This document shows positions 21,535 to 32,237 of a DNA stretch of 64,000 nt, piece after piece (the stretch's first letter is position 1; the number at the start of each line of letters is the position of its first letter). Location: contig NC_064434.1 of NCBI RefSeq assembly GCF_023343835.1, positions 9,467,505-9,531,504 on the forward strand, read 5' to 3'. A program made the position numbers and the translations under genes. This DNA is from Lagopus muta (taxonomy: Eukaryota; Chordata; Aves; Galliformes; Phasianidae). Below the pieces are notes generated by a model that was not told the DNA's origin, did no database searches, and was given only the letters and a program-made list of their open reading frames with translations.

Positions 21535-21960
21535 GGCTGCTCTGAAAGTAATGCCTCCTATTTATTTCCATGGAAAATACAATGGATTCAAAGAGCACAA
21601 TAACACTATTTGATAGAGCAAATTCTCAGCTACCAAACACTATTTTTCAATGTAAGCACTACTACTAGCTATGCATCTTCACAGGCTACGAACAAGAGCC
21701 TGAATATCATGCTTATAAAAGTCTGTTGCTGTTGCCACTGCTAAAACTCATGGCCGACTGCCTCACTGTGCTCACATCCACTGTTTGGTCTCCAGAGATG
21801 TTCAGCAAGTGTCAGTGAATATCAGTAAGTGCCATTTTTTCCACATAGAGGAATTCAATTCCACATTTTGCTACGTATGCACTTCAGGTTCTTCCTTTCA
21901 TTGGGAAACACCACACACCATTATGATATATTACAAATCTGCCCACACTTGCTGACTTTG
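21535..21960 (-). mobile_element. Mariner (Galluhop-type) DNA transposon fragment
   Basis: It starts at a TA with 'ggctgctctgaaagtaatgc' then 'ctcctatttatttccatgga', which I recognise as the Galluhop terminal sequence. It continues with 'ttctcagctaccaaacacta', 'ctatgcatcttcacagg' and 'ctgcctcactgtgctcacat', internal sequence read antisense to the transposase. No intact reading frame remains, and the far boundary is uncertain. Confidence 0.75.
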
Positions 21961-22122
21961 ATGCTGAGAAGTGAAATATTTTTACAACAGCCTTTGCAAA
22001 GCGAGGCGTATCTGATTAGAACAGAAAGAAAGAAGAGTAATGATGTTAGGGATTCCTTCTTCTCTGGAATAAGATAAGCAGTGCCACAGAGCAGAACAGT
22101 GCATGAAGATATGAGTGGTTGG

Positions 22123-22382
22123 TGGTGATGGCACAGAGTGTACCCTCAGCATGTTTATTGATGATACCAAATTGGGTGGAGTGGCAAATAGTCTGGAGGG
22201 CTGTGCTGCCATTCAGAGAGACATGGACAGGCTGAGAACGGACAGAAAAGAACATCATGAAGTTCCACAAGAGCAAGTGTAGAAACTTGCACCGGAGGAG
22301 GAATAACTGCGTATATCAGTACAGATTAGGAGTTGACCTGCTGTAGCGGAGCTCTGCAGAGAAAGACTTGGGTGTCCTGGTG
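22123..22382 (+). mobile_element. CR1 ORF2 fragment
   Basis: It shows the RT catalytic block as FIDDTKLGG (near 22155) and the following thumb region (gctgccattcagagagacatggacaggctgag... gacttgggtgtcctggtg). It breaks off exactly where the unassigned insert begins. Confidence 0.88.
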
Positions 22383-22653
22383 TAGGGGAACTTTTATGTC
22401 ATGACCTCAACTGATGATTGAATACCTGGTGAAGGGGTGGCCGGCCCAGGAAGCAGAAGTGCAAGCAGTTCACCTGAGCTTCCCTTGTGACTCTACCCCT
22501 TCCTGGGCTCATTTAAGGGCTAGCTTCCTGGAGAACGTTTCCTGGGTGAAGGTCACTTCTTGAGAAGGGATGTGTTATAGCTAGAGAACTTAAAGCTAGT
22601 TGAATGTGTTAACTTTTTTTTTAATGTATGATTATTGATATTTCTAGTAGTAC
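22383..22653. mobile_element. Unassigned insert, possibly a solo LTR
   Basis: About 270 bases with no CR1 similarity lie between two CR1 pieces. They begin near TGTAGGGGAAC and contain a TATA-like 'ctcatttaagggctag', a T-run 'aactttttttttaatgt' and a CA close to the far edge. TG...CA ends plus a TATA-like box suggest a solitary long terminal repeat of an avian endogenous retrovirus. I see no clear target-site duplication, so the class is uncertain. Confidence 0.35.
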
Positions 22654-23170
22654 CATCTGCAGCACTGCGTCCAGGCCTGGGGCCCCCACTACAGGAAGGA
22701 CGTGGAGCTCTTGGAGCGGGTCCAGAGGAGGCACTGAGATGATCAGAGGGCTGGAGCACCTCTCCTATGAGGAAAGGTTGAGGGAACTGGGCTTGTTTAG
22801 CTTAAAAAAGAGAAGGTTCCAGGAAGACCTCATTGTGGCATTCCAATAGTTGAAGGGAGTGTATAAACAGGAGGGGAAACGGCTGTTTAGGAGGGTGGAC
22901 AGTGATAGGACAAGGGGGAATGGTCTTAAACTGAGACAGGGGAGGTTTAGATATTGGGAGGAAGTCTTTCACACGGAGGGTGGTGAGGCACTGGAACAGG
23001 TTGCCCAAGGAGGCTGTGGATGCCCCATCCCTGCAGGCATTCAAGGCCAGGCTGGATGTGGCTCTGGGCAGCCTGGTCTGCTGGTTGGTAACCCTGCACA
23101 CAGCAGGGGGTTGAAACTAGATGATCTTTGAGGTCCTTTCCAACCCAGGCCATTCTATGATTCTGTGATA
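22654..23170 (+). mobile_element. CR1 LINE 3' end
   Basis: 'gcagcactgcgtccaggcct' through 'ggacgtggagctcttggagc', 'ggctggagcacctctcctat', 'gaaactagatgatctttgag' and tail 'attctatgattctgtg'. It is nearly complete from the ORF2 C-terminal region to the tail. Confidence 0.95.
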
Positions 23171-23229
23171 CTTTGTCTGGTATTGCAAAGAACTTGTCAG
23201 TAGCAGTTCTGCTGCTTCTTAGGGCCAAC

Positions 23230-23600
23230 ATCTAGTTGTAACAGTTTGGCTGTGAGCCAGTAGTGTGTTCTTGTGGCCAAAAAGGCCAATGGTGTCTAGG
23301 GGTACGTTAAGAGAAGTGTGGCCAACAAGCTGAGGGAGGTGATCCTCTCCCTGTACTCTTCCCTTGTGAGGCCACATCTGGAGTACTGTGCTCAGTTCTG
23401 GGCTCTCCAGTACAAGAATAACCTTGCTGTGCCCAGCAAAGGGCTATGAACAGGATTAAAGGCCTGGAGCATCTGTAATGCAAAGAGAGGCTGAGAGAAT
23501 TGTGCTTGTTCAGCCTGGAGAAGAGAAGACTGAAAGAGGATCTTATGAACATAGCCTAGATGATCCCAAGTGGTTCCTTCCAACCTCAACAGTTCTGTGA
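23230..23600 (+). mobile_element. CR1 LINE 3' end with internal deletion
   Basis: 'gtggccaaaaaggccaatgg', 'agggaggtgatcctctccct', 'ctggagtactgtgctcagtt' and 'ttcagcctggagaagagaag', then a jump to 'atagcctagatgatcccaag' and 'ggttccttccaacctcaaca'. The usual 300 bases before the tail are missing. Confidence 0.92.
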
Positions 23601-25254
23601 CTTTTCTTTTTTCTGATGAATCAGAGGAAGGCTGAAAAAAAAACTGCTGAGGGGGCAGGAGAGCAACCTCACACCAGTAGCCACTGTGCCCAGTACCATT
23701 TCCCGTCTGTCTGTCCTGTGGTTGTTGTGCAGTGTGAGGTTTTTGAAGTCCAGAGAGTTCAGACTGAGGCAGTCTGTGCTATGCAGGTTCTCATGTTCTT
23801 GTTTTTCTTGCATGGTTCTGCTTATCCAAGGGGGGAAGGCCAAAAGGTTGTCCGAAGTCCTTAAGGAGCAAGAATTATGGAGAAATGTAATACCAGTCCC
23901 AAATGTCTTAATCACTAAAACCTGTGCCTTAGTCCTGTCCTCTGTCTTTGGGAACAGGCTTGGCTGATGGAGTCACACGTATGGCTGCCTTCATTGCTTC
24001 TTCTGGGAAATCAATCTGGGGGAAGAACAAGTTGGACGCTGTGCAACATAGGTTGGGGGGGAAGGGTTGACACAAATTTCATCTGCACTGATTTGCAGGA
24101 CAACTGCAAGCATTTCCAGGATCCCAGTATGGTTTAAAGCTCTTCTATGCGCTCCTGGCTACAATGTCACATGAACACTGTATATACTCGTTATGCACAC
24201 ATGCACACTATGCTGACAGAGATTAGAAATACGGTGAAGTGAATTAAATGAACGTGATTAAGAAATACTCCCACCCTAGCGAATATATATTGACTGACAT
24301 GGTAACTTAGTGTTGATGAGTCAGGTAGCATAACCACACAAAACCTTATATTCATATGGCCAGCTAAGAAACATTTGTGGGTAGCAGTTGCAAAGATCTC
24401 TATTTCCCATAGATTTCATAGCTATAGGAAAAGAAAGCAGGTCCCATTCGTGCATATACAGATGGAAGGCTGCAATCTTAGTATAGCCCCTATTAGGTGA
24501 CTGAATAGACATAGATCTTAGTACATTGGAAAAGACCAATAAAATTCACTGTCAGCTCTCAGAATACTTCTAACATAGACAGGAATGATCTTGTAAGGAT
24601 GAGATAAAAAGAGCAGAGTGATGAGATTCAAGCAACTTCAGCCAGTACTGCTCTGTCTCACAACTCCACCACATTGCAGGCAAGAGGCTGTGCTTCTGCA
24701 CTGTTTGCAGGGACAGCCCAATGGAGACTGGTCTCTGCCCACACTGAGCAGGGCACATGGCTGTTTGTGGCAGACTGCAGCAGCCTGCAGAGCTCAGCCC
24801 AAAGCCTCTGGCTGCTTTCTGACCTCATGCATGGTTAGGAACACAGGGATGCTCATATTGGGACTCTTGGCAAGCCCACATGGGGAGATGAGGGGCAGCT
24901 TCTCCCTCAGCTCATTTGGCAGATGTGCTAGCTCCTATTCTAGCTAATACATAAAATATTTAAACTTGAATTTTGGAGCCAAAATCCTGATTTTCTGCAT
25001 TTCAAGCTAGCATGGCCAGGTGAGAAAGCCTACTTTTGTGGTGCATGGAAAGCCCTGTATTAGACACTGCCTAATACAGCCCTGTATTAGGTACTGTCAA
25101 TGACATGAACTGTAATCTCGCTCTTCATTCTTCTTGCCTATTGAACTTCTCTAAGGCCCGCTTCTGCCACCAGTGTGTAATCCATTAAGTATAATTGTGT
25201 ATGTTCAGTAAGGCTTTTTGGGGGTGAATTATGCAAAGCAGTAGCAGATAATGT
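23601..25254. other. Intergenic, no gene recognised
   Basis: Holds a small palindromic microduplication at 25051-25096; otherwise nothing assignable. Confidence 0.45.
25051..25096. repeat. Short duplication with perfect palindrome
   Basis: 'agccctgtattag' occurs twice 28 bases apart. CCTAATACAG (25070-25079) pairs perfectly with CTGTATTAGG (25082-25091) across a 2-base spacer. Confidence 0.85.
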
Positions 25255-25312
25255 GATCTAGTGGTTGGCAGCCCTGCCCATGGAGTTTGATTTCAAGCCA
25301 TTCTATGATACA
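25255..25312 (+). mobile_element. CR1 3' tail remnant
   Basis: 'gatctagtggttggcagccc tgccca' and 'caagccattctatgata' are the last part of a CR1, with the middle decayed. Confidence 0.7.
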
Positions 25313-27899
25313 TAGTGCATTTCCAAGCTGTCAGCCTTTGTGAAGCCCTAAGAGTGGTTATAGCTGAGAACTAAGTGTTGAGATGTGCTCAGCGCTCCAA
25401 GTGTTTGTTACCTGCTTTAGGAGTAACAGAACTTGTTAATTGCTTTCCAGGCTACTGATGGATAAATCTAGAGGAAAAGATTCTGAGCAGAACAGTGTAT
25501 CATTCCTGCTTTTCTAAGTGCTCCCTGAGAGCCAGGTACCCCAAGAACCTGCCCATGAACTTTAGCCATGTGAGCCTGCTTGGCAAAACCTAACCAATTG
25601 CGCCTGCCTACACCCCTATTCATATCAAGGCTGAAGTTGTCTGACTCATTATGGTGTTTAGTGAAGAATCAACAGCAAAATAATGGTCTCTCTGGGCTTT
25701 ATTTCTTCCTAATGTTTTATCAGGATGATCTTGTCCCGTGGGAGAAGCTGTCCTGGTCCTTGACCATTGGAAGATGCTAACAAAACCACATGTGGAGAAT
25801 TAAAATACATAAAACAATTCTGTGGGCTGAAAGCATCAGTGGCTGTGCAGGTGTTAAATTTCAGGATTATTTATACTTGGTTGGGTTTTCCTAGACCTTG
25901 TACTCTGCATATGCACCGCCACCCCCTCAAGAGCACAAGTGGAAAATTAACAAGCTAACTCTTCATGTAAATAAATGAAAAATCTCAGCTTTTTTTTCCA
26001 TCTGTCGTCCTGAGAACATATATTACAAGTATTTAAACATTGTTCCTCCCAGAGAACACCACGGGCTGGGGACTGTTCCCGGTGCTTTTCACAAAGGGGC
26101 AGCGAGATCAGCCATATGGATGGGAGCTGTGCTGCCCACTGTTCCTCAGGGCCAGCACATGGTCCCTGGCCTGGTTTATTTATTAATAGAGACTAAAGAG
26201 ATAATCCAAAACTGGAAGCAATCTGTTAAGTGATTTAAAAATTGAAGTCATTTGAAAATGTGAAATCAGGCACTTAAAAATATGAAGTGTGAATTATTTG
26301 CACTGAGTAGACATGGCTTACATTCTGGGCCTACTCATCTGCCTTTCTGTTTTCTGCAACAAACGCAAGCCCCATCTTTCCAGCACAGTTGTTCAGAAGA
26401 TTGCTTTCACAACATTCAATTAAAGCATCTTTCAGCAAGTGGAGGCTTTTTTCCCCAGTGTGAGCAACTACAAAAAGATGTGCTGTCAGTCTGTCGTGTG
26501 CCATCAGATAGGCATTTAGCAGGTGGGAAGGCTGAGAGCATCAGAAAAGGTGTGACAAAAAGCCTGAGGGATGAGCCATAAACCCAGATGATTTTATTGT
26601 GGTAGTGAAAAGGAAAGAAAGTCCTTTACTCTCTTTTTCACATATTTTTGGTCCTTCACAGCAGACACTTGAAGCAGTCCCTGTCGTCGCTGCCAGGCCA
26701 TTTGCCCAGTGGTAGGAATGGCTACCAACAACCATCCAGCCTTGGAAACATTTTGTTCCCGGGAAGCTGCAAAACCTGCCAAAGAAGATGGGTAAGTACC
26801 TGAGCCTCAGTCAGCCCAGGAGCTTCCTTAAAAGGCTTTTGGAGTCAATCCACGAGTGGAACAACGTGAGATTTTGCAAACCGCTCACCTCCAGCTCTTA
26901 GTCTACTCCTGTTAAAGTCACTGGAGAGTTTTTACTGAGGGTACGGCAGTGTCTGACAGTCTGACTACACCCAAACTTTATGGGCATTGAGGTGTTATGC
27001 AGGTCAGCCCAGATGTTGTCATGGCCTGGAGCAGTGTTCCGGCTCCCCAAGGGCTCCTCACCTCTGTGCTCAAAGGCAGAGCAGAGGGCAAGTCCCGCTC
27101 CTCTTTTCATCTGATGCACCAAACACCTCTTAGAAATGGCATCTGGTGCCAAAACAGCAAGTAATGAGCTATGTGAGGAACACTGCATCCATTGCCAGCC
27201 TACTGTTTTTCTGCGACACCACGATGAGCTACTAAAGAACGTGCTCAGTGATTTTCACTTAGCACAGGTTTACACAGAGATTTTTTTTTAATGGCCTTCA
27301 AGAGTAAAGAGTGCTGTGTACATAGGTCATGGCATTACATCAGTGCATATACTGCATTATTTCATATACCACGTAACAGATTATGGAGGATACTGTAGGA
27401 CTTCCAGGCTCCCATCTCATTTTCACAACAGGAAGCCTCCACCTTGCTGCTGTACTGCTTCTAGCTGTGCCAACAGATTGACAGCAGAAATACCATTAGA
27501 AAGACCATCAAGAAATAACATCTATTTCTGAGCTGCAGCCAACTCCTGACACAAGAGGTCAAACATTAGCAGTGTACAATCAGGCTCCTAGCAGTCCGGG
27601 AGAAGTGACCAATACCTAATTTACCTGGACCTGCAGAAGGCTGGAGCTGCATGCAAACCCATCTGATCTCCTGGAAGGAACTTCAAGGTCAAAAAATGAG
27701 CACCTCCAGTCACAGAACTTAGGATTTCTACAGCTCGCATCATACTGAATATTAGGCTCCAAATCATCACCACATCTATTACTTGTTAGCTTTGACTTCT
27801 CTCAGGAAAACTCACATGCCAAGATCACATCTTTTTAAAAACATCCCTCATGGGACAGGACCCTGATAATGGGATTTCACCATCTCAAAGTCCATATAC
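25313..27899. other. Intergenic, no gene or clear repeat seen
   Basis: No recognisable gene on either strand. Confidence 0.45.
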
Positions 27900-28700
27900 T
27901 AACTTTTTAATATATAAATGTGCCTCAGCATAATTCTCAGTTTAATGTGGTTTGCATCTTCATAGCTTCACTTTAATAAAATGTTAATCATTTGTAATAA
28001 TACTAATTCTGTAAAGTAAGTAAGCACTACACAGCTGTTTAACTTCTAACTTTAAATATCAGAACAAACATTTTAATAAGCAGATAGATATTGCTTTCAC
28101 ATATACTCTGTACACTCTTCTCATCTTTAAAATGTTTTAATATATAAGTATACACATTTTATGAAGGAAGTTGTATCATGGCCAATTAGTAAAGATGCTA
28201 CAATTGATACCATCTGCTGGGTTCAAGTGATGTTCAAGCCTTAGTAAAATGATGGTCAAATATTGGCCTGCTCTCACGCCTTTCAGCTTCAATGAAAATG
28301 TGACTGACATCAATACAGTCATGTGTGACATGTTTCACTGATAAAAGTGTTCTGTTCTAAAAGTTCCTTCTTTATTTGTGGCTAGAAGTTTGGTATATTT
28401 GTTATTTGTTTAGGTGAAAAGCAGTAAGTCTGAGAGTGACTCATGAATGGAAGTTAAGTACATTACAGTGGGCGATAATGCAATCTGAAAGGTCAGGTAA
28501 ATATAACCCCCAGAAGGGAAATTTACTTTATTTGTTCCCTGGAAGATCAGCTGAACTTTGTGGCTGTCAGTCATGAACCTAACAAGTTCTGGCTAGTTCC
28601 TGCAATTTAGGAACTTTCACCCTCCAATTTTGATGCTTTGAAACTACCTGGGAGAATTTTATTTCGAGTTTGACTTTATCTGGATTCTGTCATCATCTCC
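27900..28700. promoter_or_regulatory. Possible conserved non-coding block
   Basis: Repeat-free AT-rich sequence. It includes 'cagtttaatgtggtttgcat' and a cluster of TGACA-type sites near 28300 (gtgactgacatcaatacagt, catgtgtgacatgt) that resemble MEIS/TGIF motifs. The regulatory role is inferred only from composition. Confidence 0.2.
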
Positions 28701-29289
28701 AAGGAAAGAAACCAATGCAGAGCTTTTACTTCAGGGCGATGTATGACTTTTTTTCTTTTCCAACTGAAAAATCACATGATGGAAGTGCAGCTCCCAAGTT
28801 TTACTCCTCAAAGCTGCGCTGCGCTTGGCATCTGCCCTGACTTGCATAGGCCACTCCGCACGTTAAACAGCAGTCCTTAATGACTTGTGTAGCCAAAAAG
28901 AAACAGTGTTTCAGTGTATGTTAAAAGAAGTCTTGCTTCTTCTGATTTACTATTGACTTTCCTCATCTTTTACGTTTTATATTTTATGTCTAACTTCTTT
29001 TAGGAAAAGCAATCACACACCCATCCCCCTCTTTTTACTTTTGTAGGTTTCTATGCCTATCCCTTTACAGACATCCTCTGCAGGGGGGAACAGTAGCAAC
29101 AAGTAGATTCCTGCACTGCACAGCCTCGCTTCTGCTTTTTGTTCTTTGTCCCAACCAGAATGTACCTGTGTTTGCTTTCCTGCGTGTGCTGTGGTACTAT
29201 GTGTGTTTATTCTGGTCGTGGTATGCTGTGAAAACAGCTGTAATAACCACACCACAGGTTCCAAAAAGCTTTTTGCTTTCTTCCTTTTA

Positions 29290-29370
29290 GAATCATAGAA
29301 TCATTAAGGTTGGAAACAACCTTCAACATCATCCAGTCCTACCATCAAACCCATCACCATTGTGCCCACT
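29290..29370 (-). mobile_element. CR1 LINE 3' end, first of a tandem pair
   Basis: 'agaatcatagaatcattaag gttggaaacaacc' is the reverse complement of a CR1 end with the aatgattctatg-type tail. About 80 bases remain before the next copy. Confidence 0.88.
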
Positions 29371-29500
29371 CATAAAATCACAGAATCATTAAGTTCGGAA
29401 AAGACCTCTAAAATCATCAGATCCAACCATCAGTCCATCCTCTCTGTGCCTGCTAAGTATGTCCTAAGATGGTGTGTTCAGTGCCAAAAACAGAGCCTCA
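29371..29500 (-). mobile_element. CR1 LINE 3' end, second of a tandem pair
   Basis: A fresh tail (ataaaatcacagaatcatta ag) starts directly after the body of the preceding copy. It is followed by 'aagacctctaaaatcatcag atccaacc' and 'tgcctgctaagtatgtccta ag', the expected order for the same subfamily. Confidence 0.85.
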
Positions 29501-31780
29501 GGTGGGGCTCACTGGGACCCGCAGGCCCCAGCCACAACTAACCAACCTACACAGCACTGCTCTTTGTGGTAGAACACAGCACATGTTGTATGTTGCAGCA
29601 TGCACGTTGTCATCTGTGGCATTTTAGGTGTCAGTTTTGCAATCTGATTTTAATCAAATTATTAAAAAAATAAGTATAATTTGGAAGGGAGCTCTGGAGC
29701 TATCAAGCACAACCTCAGAGCAGAATCAGCTTCAAATTTAGGGAAGGTTGCCCAAGGCGTTTTTCCACCCTTATCAGTTGGTCTAATAAAAGATTAACGT
29801 GCCCCACAAAACTTGCCCCAGTTACCCACTTTCACATCAGCTTTTAGAAAATCCTTAAGGACGGAGACTCCAACACACCTCCACGGTACACAGCTCGCAA
29901 GTTCTGAAGAAAACTCAAATCCTGAGACGGTCCCAGGCAAGATTATAGAAAATGCATCACGAATTAACACTTACACGGCCGAAGCGTGCACTTGTGTTTT
30001 AATGTGTGGTTTTTCCTTTACGTTATTCTCTGTGTGCCTTCACGGAAGCGCGCTGCATGGCTCTCTGTTGACGCTGCACAAAGGTGACGCATGGGAAACA
30101 CAAGGAGGTGTGATGACGGGCTGAGATAAGCGGAAGATCAGGAGGCACCTGAGAGCCTCACCCCGCAGCAGGCGGGCGATGATGTTTTGCAGGAGAGAGG
30201 TCTACGTCTGCCTTTCCTCTCTGCTGAGCAAGGTTAGGTCTAGATCTTATCTGAAAGTAGCCTGTATTGCTTCAATGACAGGCACAATCCCTGGGCTGTG
30301 AACGTAGTCATAAAAAGAGTTTATTTCTTTGTATATTGAGAATCAACAGGGAAGGGAGTGAACTCTGCTGCTATACAGTACTTTAATACTGGAGATAATC
30401 TCTCTATATTGATGATAAATAATGCATATTTAAGTGGCTTTATGACAGCAGGATGAAAAAAAAAGAAACACCAAGCACCTGGATACAAAAGCAGGTCTGT
30501 AGTTTTTTTATCATGACTGAAACAAGTAGAGATCTATGTTTAATTATTTCATGCAGAACAGAACAGTGTCAGCTGGAAAGGCTGAGCAAAGGCCATTCAA
30601 CCATATAGCTGGATGGAGCATTTACCTGGGGGCAAGAGGACAGAGGTTCAGTTCAATGGAGACATTTTCCTGTGAAATGAAGTTTCCCTGTTCCTTTGGT
30701 TCAGTTCTCTCACCACTATGCAAGAGAGCTTGGGAAAGAATGGGCAACAGCTTCATTCTCAGCATTCTCAAGAAGAGGGCACCTCCAGTCTGTATATGCA
30801 TATATATAGGAATGGTTTTACGTGCATATTTCTTTCTATGCATATGCATGCACATGCTTTTTAACTAGACTTCACAGCCTCCCTTTCACAGGGTTGCATC
30901 AAGGGTTACTTTGGAAATAATCTTGATATCTTTCGCGATAACAAAACTTTCCATTTGTTCCCAGATTCCAATTCATGGCAAACACTTCTCGCAGTCTGTG
31001 AGCTCTCTGAGCACCTTTCAGTACTTAAAGTACATACCAGCCACTGTAAGCTATCCTTAAATATCACGTGCAAATGTTTACATTCATGGAAACTAAGCTG
31101 TTGCTGCTTCTTTTTTCTTGTCTTGCTCTCATAGGCACCAGATTCTTGTGCACTTACTGAGAGTGCACATAACCATCAACAGTTTTATCGTGAACTCATA
31201 GCTAGAAACCCCACAAAAAATGCTTCCCTGTCCTGTACCTTCTCTCTGTACTGTGGAACTGTCTGGGGAAGCTCAGCCCACCTGCCCAAGCTGGGCAGGA
31301 CATTGATGGTTATTCATCATGTGGGGAGCAGCCTCAGTGGGCAGCTTTCTTAATGAAGTAATCCAGAAGTGAAAGGGTAATGTTTACCAAACCTGTTTCA
31401 AAATGGCTGATTAATCAAATACACGGGTGTTTATTGAGGCTGTTGCTAGGTACTTACTGTTATTGAGATAATTGCATGACTCAACCAAGCTAGACAAAGA
31501 GTGTTACTGTTGCTCTAAAGCACCAACCCGCTGCAAAGTTTGGATCACGACACCAGGGCAAGGCAGGAACTGCATTTTCTTCTTTTTTTCCACGAAGCCA
31601 ATCAGTTGCTATATCAACACATCATCCACTTTTACAGTGAGCTTCAATTGCCCTTCTTCCATTAAACAAGACACAAACCTACTCCTTCTGCAGAATCACT
31701 TCATTCCAGCACAGTAGCAATGGGTTTTCATTACTGACACACAAAAATCCACCTTTTGTTCACTTCTTTTCTCTACTATG
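29501..31780. other. Intergenic, with CpG-enriched patch
   Basis: No gene is recognised. The patch 29850-30210 is listed separately; the rest is AT-rich. Confidence 0.45.
29850..30210. promoter_or_regulatory. CpG-enriched unique patch
   Basis: It contains clearly more CpG dinucleotides than the flanks (aaggacgg, cacgaatt, cacggccgaagcgtgc, cacggaagcgcgctgc, ttgacgctgc, aggcgggcgatg) and no repeat. It could be a small unmethylated regulatory element or an alternative promoter; there is no TATA box or gene start to support the latter. Confidence 0.25.
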
Positions 31781-31948
31781 ATCATAGAATCATAAAATGG
31801 TTTGGGTTAAAAGGGATATTTAAGATCGTGTACTTCCAACCCTCTGCTACAGGCAGGGACACCTCCCTCTAGACCAGGTCGCTCACAGCCCCATCCAGCC
31901 TGGCCTGGAATGCTTCCAGACAGGGGCATCCACAGCCTCTCTGGGCAA
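31781..31948 (-). mobile_element. CR1 LINE 3' end, first of a tandem pair
   Basis: 'atcatagaatcataaaatgg', 'tcacagccccatccagcctg' and 'ggcatccacagcctctctgg' read as a reversed CR1 3' end of the 'ggatggggct' subfamily. Confidence 0.95.
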
Positions 31949-32237
31949 TAAAATCATTAAGGTTGGAAAAGAGCACTAAGATCATCTAACCCAACTGTCT
32001 AGCTACCACTAATATTGCCCACTAACCATGTTCCTCACTGCCACATTTCCACATTTCATGTACACCTCCAGCGACAGTGACTCCCCCACCCCTGGGCAGC
32101 CTGTGCCAATGCCTCACCGCTCTTTGCAGAGAATTTATTCTTAAGAACCAACCTGAACCTCCCCTGGAGCAACTTGAGGCCATTCCCTCTCCTCCTGTCA
32201 GTGATGTCATAATATTCCTGCTGTTGTCTATTAAGCA
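31949..32237 (-). mobile_element. CR1 LINE 3' end, second of a tandem pair
   Basis: Immediately after the previous copy a new terminus starts (taaaatcattaaggttggaa). Then come 'cctgggcagcctgtgccaat', 'gcctcaccgctctttgcaga' and 'aacctgaacctcccctggag', the pattern of the aatgatt-tailed subfamily. Two different subfamilies are joined head to tail. Confidence 0.95.

Noticed and set aside
28190..28240. 'gggttcaagtgatg' resembling a tRNA B box
   Set aside because: No A box at the right distance and no cloverleaf-forming arms.
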